From the NCBI GenBank assembly GCA_944320195.1, contig CALUGP010000009.1, positions 27,314-91,313 of the forward strand: a DNA stretch of 64,000 bases, written 5' to 3'. Both the position numbers and the translations under genes were made by a program. Within the stretch, counting starts at the first letter, position 1; the number at the start of each line of letters is the position of its first letter. Source of the DNA: an uncultured Prevotella sp. Its GTDB lineage: Bacteria > Bacteroidota > Bacteroidia > Bacteroidales > Bacteroidaceae. The notes under the pieces are model-generated. The model searched no databases, had not been told where the DNA came from, and saw only the letters and a program-made list of their open reading frames with translations. Positions 1 through 6,770 of this stretch are shown here, piece by piece.

Positions 1-1
1 C

Positions 2-1228
2 ATATCGACACCCCAAGCAAGCATCATCATTGATTTGGGACATAATCTACCCAATCACGCGGAAGATGAAGATGCTTATGACGATGACTGTGCGATAGCT
101 GGAATTACGGAAGGTTGTTCTGCCATACTCTATACGCATTACCATGGCGACCATATCGGATTGTTCCACCACGTGCCAGATAACCTACCGCAATACATTG
201 GTGAGGTCGCCAAACAAGTGGTTTACAGGAAATACAAGCAATTAAGTTTTCTACGTGAGTTGTCCCAGCAACAAAAATATCGTCATGCCTTAACTGTGGC
301 TTCCGGGATGCATACGTTTCACGAGAACCAAAAATTACGTTTCGGAGACATTGTGGTTACCCCCTATTTTGTCAGCCATTCTGCCTACGATGCCTATATG
401 TTCCTGATAGAAGCGGAGGGGAAACGCATTCTGCACACGGGCGATTTCCGTGGACATGGTTATCTTAGCAAGGGCTTAATACTCACGATTCAAAAGTATA
501 TTGGTCAAGTGGATGTGTTAATTATAGAAGGAACCATGCTTGCCCGAAAGGATGAAACCATCCTGACCGAAAGTGTATTGTCACAAAAAGCCTCCGAACT
601 GATAAAAGAGCATAAGTATGTATTTGTTCATTGTTCGTCAACGGATATGGAGCGGCTGGCAAGTTTCAAGAATGCTACTCGAAGCATGTTTCCCAAACGT
701 CCTTTACTGGCCGATGAATACCAGAAGGACATCCTTGCTTTATTTTCTGAAACAGCGGGAAAGAAATCGCCTTGTTTTGATTTTGGCAAGATATATACTT
801 ATTCGGAAAAGAATCCTAAGCTGAAAGCATGGATGCAGGAAAAAGGATTTACTATGTTTATACGGGCGAGTGCTTCATTCAACAGACTATTGGACTTGAT
901 TTTGCCAATGCTGCCTGTAGAAGGAAAGCCTCTCCTTATTTATTCCATGTGGGATGGGTACATTAACAGGGATGACACAAGAAATGAAGATTATGTATAC
1001 TTGCAAAAACGATTTGCAGAAGTGGTGCAACTTCATACCAGCGGACATGCCACGGCAGACACGTTGCGTCGTGTCTGCGAGTTGACCAACCCTCGGCTTG
1101 CCATTCTTCCCATCCACAGAGATAAAGGAACAGATTTATCTTCTATTGGCATTCCTTCCCAACTGCAAGAGAGAATTGTAACTACAAGTTGTAAGTTAAG
1201 CAACGATATAAACATCGAATTTCTTTGA
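2..1228 (+). CDS. MBL-fold metallo-hydrolase, 5' end outside window
   Basis: This is a metallo-beta-lactamase-fold hydrolase of the RNase J / CPSF-like exonuclease group. The frame is open to the window edge, and the residues before the first possible start (ISTPQASIIIDLG) read as the usual first strands of the fold, so the gene begins outside the window. Metal-binding motifs are visible: THYHGDHIG (His-x-His-x-Asp-His, about 45 residues in), a following FVSHS histidine, LHTGDFRG with the bridging Asp, and near the C-terminus HTSGHA, which resembles the late histidine motif of nucleic-acid-processing MBL enzymes. The substrate cannot be told from the sequence. It lies beside a decayed integrative element and may be its cargo or an unrelated neighbour. 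Confidence 0.8.
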   Translation: MSTPQASIIIDLGHNLPNHAEDEDAYDDDCAIAGITEGCSAILYTHYHGDHIGLFHHVPDNLPQYIGEVAKQVVYRKYKQLSFLRELSQQQKYRHALTVASGMHTFHENQKLRFGDIVVTPYFVSHSAYDAYMFLIEAEGKRILHTGDFRGHGYLSKGLILTIQKYIGQVDVLIIEGTMLARKDETILTESVLSQKASELIKEHKYVFVHCSSTDMERLASFKNATRSMFPKRPLLADEYQKDILALFSETAGKKSPCFDFGKIYTYSEKNPKLKAWMQEKGFTMFIRASASFNRLLDLILPMLPVEGKPLLIYSMWDGYINRDDTRNEDYVYLQKRFAEVVQLHTSGHATADTLRRVCELTNPRLAILPIHRDKGTDLSSIGIPSQLQERIVTTSCKLSNDINIEFL

Positions 1229-1243
1229 GCATGGGGCTAATCA

Positions 1244-1411
1244 GTTTTGGTACGCCTGAAACACAAACTTGCTACCATAGAAAAACAATGCCCCGACTTT
1301 GGAGTAACTCATAAGTCTTTTGGCAACTCAAAGGACAGCTTGCTGCTGCTTTTGGAACAAACGGGGTGTCCAGAGGGGTGCAACCCCGCTGGTTCATTGG
1401 GGCATTTTTAG
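1244..1411 (+). pseudogene. C-terminal gene fragment next to element junction
   Basis: After the stop of the MBL gene and a further in-frame stop, about 55 codons stay open without a proper start and read like real protein (RLKHKLATIEKQCPDFG, then SFGNSKDSLLLLLEQTG). The last part runs into DNA matching the noncoding block beside the relaxase of the right-hand element (from about 1350 onward). I read it as the tail of a gene truncated when the left element was rearranged, fused by chance to element DNA. The family was not recognised. It could also be chance coding-like sequence. Confidence 0.35.
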
Positions 1412-1862
1412 CATTAGCGTCAGCGGTGCGTGAAGAAAACGCCCTAATGAGCTATGGCTTTTCTGTTCTCAAAAGCCTGTGAGAGTACCAGCGGATAGGC
1501 AGACCTTTTCTTTTCATTGATATGATACACCTTTCCTTGTCGGCTGGTCGGACAGCAGGCAGGTCGGATGTCCGACCGACCTGTCTGCAGATAGTGGCAT
1601 TTCCTTCCATCCGTTTGTCCCGCAGACTTGTTGGCGGATGAAAATCCGATGAATTGATGAGTTGACAGGATAATAAACTGATAACCAAAATGATATATGT
1701 TCATCATCGTTTCATCAAACTACTCGCCCCAAAAAAGTGATGTAGAGTGCGGTGTGTCCTTTCTCTTTTCATCAGCCCGATTCTCTTGTTGAAAGGTTGA
1801 TGAAGACGTAAGTTGCTGTTTCTCTTTATGTTTATATATACTTTCATCATCTCATCAAAATA
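1412..1862. other. Noncoding block of element with GATGAAA iterons; candidate oriT/origin region (left copy)
   Basis: This is a diverged inverted copy of 63304-63884. Shared landmarks are the segment GCATTAGCGTCAGCGGTGCG at about 1412-1430, the GAAAACGCCCTAATGAGCTATG segment that follows it, a segment encoding a Cys-free GC-rich palindrome around CGGTCGG/CCGACCG (1545-1585), and many copies of TGATGAAA or its complement TTTCATCA. No credible gene was found; the small open frames here are not conserved in the right copy. In the right-hand element the equivalent block lies directly upstream of the relaxase gene, which is where oriT is expected in MobV-type elements. Confidence 0.5.
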
Positions 1863-2000
1863 TCAGAATTTTTCCAGCTGTGTTTTGTTTACCGTGTAGT
1901 AACGTCCTATTCCCCTTATAGGTGAATAATGACAATCCCGATTTACAATCCTGTAGAGAGTTGTACCTACGCAAATGATTTTTTTCTTCTTGTTCTTGAT
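1863..2000 (-). pseudogene. SF3-type helicase/primase remnant with internal in-frame deletion
   Basis: The reading frame joins CVGTTLYRIVN directly to RDCHYSPIRGIGRYYTV. In the intact homologue at 62110-63303 the first string is the N-terminus (VGTTLYKIVN, residues 10-19) and the second the last 25 residues (RECRYSPVRRIGRYYTV). Roughly 350 codons, including the whole ATPase domain, are therefore missing, and the frame is kept across the junction. The start codon position of the intact copy reads ATC here, so translation as in the intact gene is not expected. The flanking DNA on both sides still aligns with the right copy, which shows this is a deletion inside an element of the same family. 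Confidence 0.75.
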
Positions 2001-2051
2001 ACAGGTTTTAGTGCTGCCTACATTCTGTCGGCAACGGGTTAAACATGGTTG

Positions 2052-2059
2052 CAAAGCTA
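2052..2059 (-). promoter_or_regulatory. Bacteroidetes -7 promoter element of the deleted helicase gene
   Basis: Read on the minus strand this is TAGCTTTG, matching TAnnTTTG. The right-hand copy of the element has the same octamer at the equivalent place (62041-62048). Confidence 0.5.
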
Positions 2060-2170
2060 CGGAAGTGTCGGTAAAATCTTGATACGCAAATCTATGCGGA
2101 ACGGCGCAAAATAGGTCATGCCAAAAGAAAATGCAGTATAAACGGGTGGCTCTTTCAGGTAAAAGGAGAT

Positions 2171-2209
2171 AAAAAAGCCCGAAGTCGTGGAATATGCACT
2201 TCTTCGGGG
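2171..2209 (-). terminator. Intrinsic terminator after integrase / winged-helix operon (left copy)
   Basis: On the minus strand an imperfect CCCCGAAGAAGTGC / CACGACTTCGGGC stem is followed by TTTTTT. It lies about 125 nt downstream of the small winged-helix-like gene, and the right-hand element has the counterpart at 61888-61923. The rest of the 2060-2332 gap shows no gene. Confidence 0.6.
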
Positions 2210-2332
2210 ACTGGTTGTTGCAGATAATTACAGATTGACTGACGCACTGATTTACGGATTTAATGACTTCATGTCGTCACTACGTCAGATTAAACCGTTA
2301 ATCATCAAATGGCTGGACATTAAAAGTTCATG

Positions 2333-2704
2333 CTAACATTCATACGGCATCCTGTTATTCACTGACACCAGCAGGACTTGTTCCTTTTTTCGCCGGCACA
2401 ATCTTTCCAGCAGGACATTGCGAATCATTGCGGCACCTGACGTGTCAATGCGGAAAGCGAGTGCCACCACCATCGGCAGGGCATACATGTCCGCATAATA
2501 GCCGTTGGGCAGCCTGATACGTTTTTCTGCTTCAAGTGGATTCAAAACTCCACACTTGTACACGGCACGGATGGCGGCACGGAGCGTCGGGGCGATTACC
2601 CCGAACAGTTCCACCAGCTCCATTTCATTCATCCATATATTACCTGTATCGGATGGTATGGTAATTCTACCATAGCTGTCCGTTGTGATTATTTCCCGTT
2701 TCAT
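2333..2704 (-). CDS. Small winged-helix-like protein of integrative element (left copy)
   Basis: This 123-residue protein is translationally coupled to the integrase: its ATG overlaps the integrase stop as ATGA (2701-2704). Residues about 25-60 (WMNEMELVELFGV, then APTLRAAIRAVYKCGVL) look like the helix-turn-helix of RhuM-type DNA-binding proteins, so a regulatory or excision-accessory role is plausible but inferred. It is the same length as the copy at 61468-61839, and most differences are conservative, so the gene appears intact although its neighbour helicase is deleted. No family name can be assigned with confidence. Confidence 0.7.
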   Translation of the reverse strand: MKREIITTDSYGRITIPSDTGNIWMNEMELVELFGVIAPTLRAAIRAVYKCGVLNPLEAEKRIRLPNGYYADMYALPMVVALAFRIDTSGAAMIRNVLLERLCRRKKEQVLLVSVNNRMPYEC

Positions 2705-3930
2705 ATCCCTGCCATTTTCACGTTTCCGAATGATTTGCTCAGTTTGTCGCTCAGCATCGTGAGGTCATTATCCAATTTCTGCACGGTTATCTTCGCATAG
2801 ATTTGCGTGGTCTCAATGTTCGTATGCCCCAAAATACGGCTGACGCTCTCGATTGGCATCCCTTTGCTGAGAGCCAGGGTCGCAAACCCGTGCCTTGCGC
2901 AATGAAAGCTGATTTTCTTGGTGATGCCGCATTCCTTTATCATCTTTCCCATACGCTTGCATATTGACCAATAGTTGAGATTGGGAAATACAAGATTGTT
3001 TTCCTGAAAAGCCTTGTAACGCTCGATTATCTGCAAGGGAATATCCAGCAGCTTTACCTGAAACGGTACACCCGTCTTGTGTCGTTTGGAAATAATCCAT
3101 TTCTCACCGTTCACTTCCACAATTTGGTCGTTGTTTAATTCCTTTATATCCACGAATGAGAGGGCGGTAAAACTGGCGAAAACAAAAATATCACGGAGAT
3201 AGGAGTTCTTGGGGTCTTTGAACTGAAATTCCATTAATGTTTTCAGCTCATTCTCCGTCAGATATTCACGCTCTTTCGTGTTCGGGCTTATATGGAACTG
3301 GGCAAACGGATTTCTCGGTATATGTCCGTTGAAATGCGCTCGCATCACCACACCTTTCAGCCACATGCAGTTTTCCCATATCGAACCGTTGTGCAGTCCG
3401 GCTTCGTTGGAAAGGAACACGGCGAACTCCTTGATGAAGTCGGGCGTAAGTTCAGGCATGGAGATGTCGTTCCGCTTGTAATGTGACCTGATGAATGCCG
3501 CCACATGGTTTCTTGCCCGTACCCTTGCCATATAGGTAGCCCTGACCCTGTCTTTTCCGACACGCTTCTTGAACACTTCATTTTCCTTGTCGAAGGCACC
3601 GAGCAATGTTTCATACTCACCGCCCAATCCCTGATAGGCATTGCGTACCATTTCTGCCGTTACATACGCTTCACGGTCGGATATACGCTGGTAATGCTTG
3701 ATGATTTGAGCCTTGATGTTGTCAAGCACAAGATTGGTTTCCCTCGCTTCCATACTCTTGCCCTTTGCCTTGTTCCCTTTGGCATCCCAAAGCTCTTTCG
3801 GGATAGTCCGTTTGCAGCTGAACTGTGCTACCGTTCCGTTGATTGTAACTCGTCCCATGATGGGGACAATTCCGTTCTTTACCTTACTGCCGTTCACGTA
3901 GAACAGCACCTTGAATGTGCTTCTTGCCAT
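2701..3930 (-). CDS. Tyrosine integrase, IntDOT-like (left element)
   Basis: This is a site-specific recombinase for integration and excision of the element. It is 409 residues long, with an arm-binding N-terminus (residues about 1-100), a SAM-like core-binding domain (about 110-210) and a catalytic domain. Visible catalytic residues are Lys near 282-285, His343-x-x-Arg346, His369 (LGHTN) and Tyr378 (QIYAK). The first catalytic Arg, normally in a TGLR-type motif, is replaced by Ser258 (TALSF). IntDOT of CTnDOT has Ser at the same place and is active, so this need not mean inactivity. The gene is followed by the coupled winged-helix-like gene, and its 5' end faces the attachment core at 4197-4206. 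Confidence 0.93.
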   Translation of the reverse strand: MARSTFKVLFYVNGSKVKNGIVPIMGRVTINGTVAQFSCKRTIPKELWDAKGNKAKGKSMEARETNLVLDNIKAQIIKHYQRISDREAYVTAEMVRNAYQGLGGEYETLLGAFDKENEVFKKRVGKDRVRATYMARVRARNHVAAFIRSHYKRNDISMPELTPDFIKEFAVFLSNEAGLHNGSIWENCMWLKGVVMRAHFNGHIPRNPFAQFHISPNTKEREYLTENELKTLMEFQFKDPKNSYLRDIFVFASFTALSFVDIKELNNDQIVEVNGEKWIISKRHKTGVPFQVKLLDIPLQIIERYKAFQENNLVFPNLNYWSICKRMGKMIKECGITKKISFHCARHGFATLALSKGMPIESVSRILGHTNIETTQIYAKITVQKLDNDLTMLSDKLSKSFGNVKMAGI

Positions 3931-3949
3931 ACTCGTTTCTTTTTGGTTG

Positions 3950-3957
3950 CAAAACTA
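3950..3957 (-). promoter_or_regulatory. Promoter -7 element of left integrase
   Basis: Minus-strand TAGTTTTG, fitting TAnnTTTG, lies 20 nt before the integrase ATG. The right-hand copy has TAGTTTTA at the equivalent position. Confidence 0.55.
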
Positions 3958-4151
3958 TAAATCAACGAGTTACCTATTGATAAGCAAAGCTGCGCAGAAC
4001 GCCGCAAAATGAAACAGGGACTGTTAAATCTGCACTTTCATCGGGTAATGATTAGGAAACCGTTCTTTTGCTTTAATCTGCTTTAAGACGGTTTTCAACT
4101 GTCTGCCCAACTTCTGCGTTTTTCTTCTAACTCCCTAATTATCAAATCCTG

Positions 4152-4206
4152 TTGCGTTAATCTGCTGCAATTCGGCGGATATTCCAGAGATTTTTAGTAA
4201 TTTTGC
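4152..4206. other. End of left integrative element with attachment core GTAATTTTGC
   Basis: The core at 4197-4206 fits GTANNTTTGC, the 10-bp consensus reported for CTnDOT-type attachment sites. Thirty-one bases inside it lies TTGCGTTAATCTGC (4152-4165); the right-hand element has the same 14-mer in inverted orientation at 60007-60020, also exactly 31 bases from its core at 59966-59975. The sequence between (CTAAAAATCT-like) also aligns. I infer that the element/chromosome junction lies in or beside the TTTGC and that chromosome begins at about 4207. Confidence 0.7.
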
Positions 4207-4573
4207 AGCCTGCAAATTGAGTGTAGTGGAGTAGTCGCCGGCCGGTAAAGCCCGGTCAAGGCAATCTATCTGAAGCTACAGCTTGCTCCGCAATGCGTAA
4301 CATGTTGGCTGTCAGGATGTTGCGTCATGCCATGCAAAAGGCCGCCTTTCGGGCGATAAAAGGCCGTCTTTTGCGATGCGATATGCCATGAGTTGGGAAA
4401 CTGCCTGATTCGGGCTTCATTGGCAAGCGTGCCATGCAGGCAAGCCGGTGGCGGAATGCGGCTCTTCTGACTGCGCACAGGCGGACTTTCATAGTTATGG
4501 CTGTAAGTTGTAGGACGTATATTGAAAAATATCCTTAACTTTTGGTTTATTTAACTGCAAGGTTTTGCCGTTA
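4207..4573. other. Intergenic region with dispersed palindromic repeats
   Basis: No credible gene. Between about 4331 and 4391 there are interleaved palindromic words (GCAAAAGGCCG, AAAAGGCCGTCTTTTGCG) of the family also seen near 20.2, 36.9, 45.9 and 58.1 kb. A GCCGGCCGGTAAAGCCCGG stretch follows the element junction. Confidence 0.5.
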
Positions 4574-4605
4574 TTTGGATTTTTCATAAAAAATGCCCAT
4601 CTTTG
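4574..4605 (+). promoter_or_regulatory. Promoter for outer-membrane barrel / lptC operon
   Basis: A TTTG at 4574-4577 is followed after 20 bases by CATCTTTG (4598-4605), one mismatch from TAnnTTTG. The ATG is 51 nt downstream. Confidence 0.5.
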
Positions 4606-4655
4606 CAGGCGATTTTGTCGTCCGTTCGGGCTTAACAGAATATTTGGAATAGAAA

Positions 4656-5960
4656 ATGAATTTTTATAAGAGAGTTTTAGGCGCTGTCGCGTTGGCGTCG
4701 GTTGGCATTGTTCCGGCTGCGGCCCAGAGCGGTACGAATTCGCCTTACAGCCAATACGGATTGGGCTTGTTGAACGAGCAGTCGAGCGGTTTCAACCGCG
4801 GCATGAACGGTTTGGGGCTTGGATTCAGGGAGCACAACCAGGTGAACTACATAAATCCCGCGTCTTATTCCGCCTTGGATTCGTTGACGTTTATTTTCGA
4901 TGTCGGCATGTCGGGACAGATAACCAATTTTGAAGAGAACGGACAGAAAAAGAATGCGAAGAACGCAGACTTCGAGTATGCCGTAGCCGCGTTCCGCGCC
5001 TTCAAGCATGTAGGTGTCAGCTTCGGCATAGTGCCGCTGACGAATGTCGGCTACAATTATTCCATTACCGGCTACCTTAATGACAACCGCAACGTCGCAT
5101 ACGTTAACACTTACGCCGGCAGCGGTGGCATACACCAGGTTTATGTAGGCGCCGGATGGGAGTTCCTGAAAGGTTTGTCAGTAGGAGCCAATGTCTCATA
5201 TCTCTGGGGAGACATTGACCGCTCGGTAGTAAACAGTTACAGTGACAATTACATCAACACGTTGTCGAAGTATTATTCAGCGACGGTAAGCAGCTACAAG
5301 CTTGATTTCGGCTTGCAGTATTCAGCCAGGATAAACAAGAAAAACACTCTTACCGTGGGACTTGCATACGGAATAGGGCACAAGCTCAATGCCGACCCGA
5401 CATGCAGGGTGATATCGACGAACACAATGACAGCCGTTGCCGACACAACCTCGTTTACAGTGAACAACGGTCTTGAGATACCGACATCGTTCGGTGGCGG
5501 CCTTGCTTGGAACCACAATGACAAGCTTAAGCTTGGAGCCGACTTCACATACCAGCAGTGGGGCAGTCTGAAATATCCCGTGTACAAGGTCGTTAATGAC
5601 GTCCAGTCGTATGAGTTGACCGACGGATATTATTCAGACCGCTATAAGGTGACATTCGGCGGAGAGTATTGCAACGGTGCCATGAGCCGCAACTTCTTCG
5701 ATAGGATACGTTTCAGGGCCGGAGTCTCTTATGCTACACCTTATTATAAAGTTAACGGCAAGGACGGGCCTGGCGAAATAAGCGCAAGCATAGGTTTGGG
5801 CATACCGATAATAAACGCTTACAACAACCGTTCCATGCTCAACATCTCAGGGCAGTGGGTGCGTTCCGCCGCAAAGGGATTGTTGACTGAAAACACCTTC
5901 CGCATCAATATCGGCATAACCTTTAACGAAAGCTGGTTCATGAAGTGGAAATTTGATTGA
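4656..5960 (+). CDS. Outer-membrane beta-barrel protein (OMPP1/FadL-like)
   Basis: The 434-residue protein begins with a signal peptide (about residues 1-23, cut after AAAQS). The rest is rich in alternating aromatic and small residues, with repeated YGxGxxxxL-type strands and a C-terminus ending in an aromatic-rich strand (WFMKWKF), as in outer-membrane barrels. The early SPYSQYGLGLL and NYINPASYSALDSL strings are common in Bacteroidales proteins of this kind. It is followed after 25 nt by lptC and sits in an envelope-biogenesis cluster. A transport or assembly role is inferred; the substrate is unknown. Confidence 0.75.
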   Translation: MNFYKRVLGAVALASVGIVPAAAQSGTNSPYSQYGLGLLNEQSSGFNRGMNGLGLGFREHNQVNYINPASYSALDSLTFIFDVGMSGQITNFEENGQKKNAKNADFEYAVAAFRAFKHVGVSFGIVPLTNVGYNYSITGYLNDNRNVAYVNTYAGSGGIHQVYVGAGWEFLKGLSVGANVSYLWGDIDRSVVNSYSDNYINTLSKYYSATVSSYKLDFGLQYSARINKKNTLTVGLAYGIGHKLNADPTCRVISTNTMTAVADTTSFTVNNGLEIPTSFGGGLAWNHNDKLKLGADFTYQQWGSLKYPVYKVVNDVQSYELTDGYYSDRYKVTFGGEYCNGAMSRNFFDRIRFRAGVSYATPYYKVNGKDGPGEISASIGLGIPIINAYNNRSMLNISGQWVRSAAKGLLTENTFRINIGITFNESWFMKWKFD

Positions 5961-5985
5961 CGACGGAATATAAATTGTTTGGAAC

Positions 5986-6621
5986 TTGAAACTGACACCC
6001 TGCATACTCGTTCTCATGTTCGCCTTTCTTGCTTGTCAGGAGAGGCAGGAGCATATTGCGCCCGCCGTCAATCCGAAAGACTCGGTTTCGATGATGGTGT
6101 CATACGGAGTAAACACCCTTGTGTCAGACTCGGGCATGATGAAATACCGCATCGTGGCGGAATGCTGGGAGGTAAACCAGGCAAAGAAACCGTCGCGTTG
6201 GATATTCGAAAAAGGATTGTTTCTGGAGCAGTTTGACCCTACATTCCATGTTGAGGCCTATATCCAGTGTGACACGGCATATTATTTTGACCAGGAGAAG
6301 TTGTGGGAATTGCGTGGACGTGTACGTGTAAGGAACGTAGAAGGACTGCGTTTCTCAAGCGAAGAACTTTTCTGGGATCAAAACAGGCATGAGCTTTACA
6401 GCTATAAATATTCACACTTGGTTACGCCGGAGAGGGAAATGGAGGGAACATACTTCCGCAGCAACGAGCGTATGACGAATTATACCATAACCAATTCCAA
6501 AGGCTCCTTCGTAAAAGGCGGAATGGGTGAAAACGAAGGCGACAGCATCTTGGCTGCGCCAGACACGGTCAAGGCAAGAAAAAGATTGCCTACAACGCCG
6601 TCTGCAAAGAAAACGCAATAA
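5986..6621 (+). CDS. lptC: LPS export protein LptC, TTG start
   Basis: This is the predicted periplasmic bridge component that carries LPS from the inner-membrane LptBFG to LptA. It has 211 residues; residues about 40-170 have the LptC/OstA-like beta pattern (PSRWIFEKGLFLEQFD, then AYYFDQEKLWELRGRVRVRN). The start is TTG at 5986: an in-frame stop lies 15 nt upstream, and the only later ATG would cut off the signal sequence. From the TTG the protein has a lipoprotein signal with lipobox FLAC (Cys at about residue 17). It follows the barrel gene closely. The C-terminal 30 residues are charged and probably disordered. Confidence 0.8.
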   Translation: MKLTPCILVLMFAFLACQERQEHIAPAVNPKDSVSMMVSYGVNTLVSDSGMMKYRIVAECWEVNQAKKPSRWIFEKGLFLEQFDPTFHVEAYIQCDTAYYFDQEKLWELRGRVRVRNVEGLRFSSEELFWDQNRHELYSYKYSHLVTPEREMEGTYFRSNERMTNYTITNSKGSFVKGGMGENEGDSILAAPDTVKARKRLPTTPSAKKTQ

Positions 6622-6700
6622 AAACAATTCATAAACAGTCTAAACAAACCATGACGACAACTTTTTATCGGAAAAATAATTGTTTTTGTTTTCTTTTTTG

Positions 6701-6708
6701 TAATTTTG
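6701..6708 (+). promoter_or_regulatory. Promoter -7 element upstream of PpiC-type foldase
   Basis: TAATTTTG fits TAnnTTTG, 63 nt before the ATG. No TTTG at the usual spacing was found. Confidence 0.45.
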
Positions 6709-6770
6709 TGCGCTAAATTGCAATATGAATGTTTCATTATAGAATAATTAAAAAATAAATATTTGTAATA

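Noticed and set aside
1444-1707. Small minus-strand frames in the element noncoding block
   Set aside because: The matching frames are not kept in the right-hand copy although the DNA is similar; the iterons and palindromes explain the conservation.
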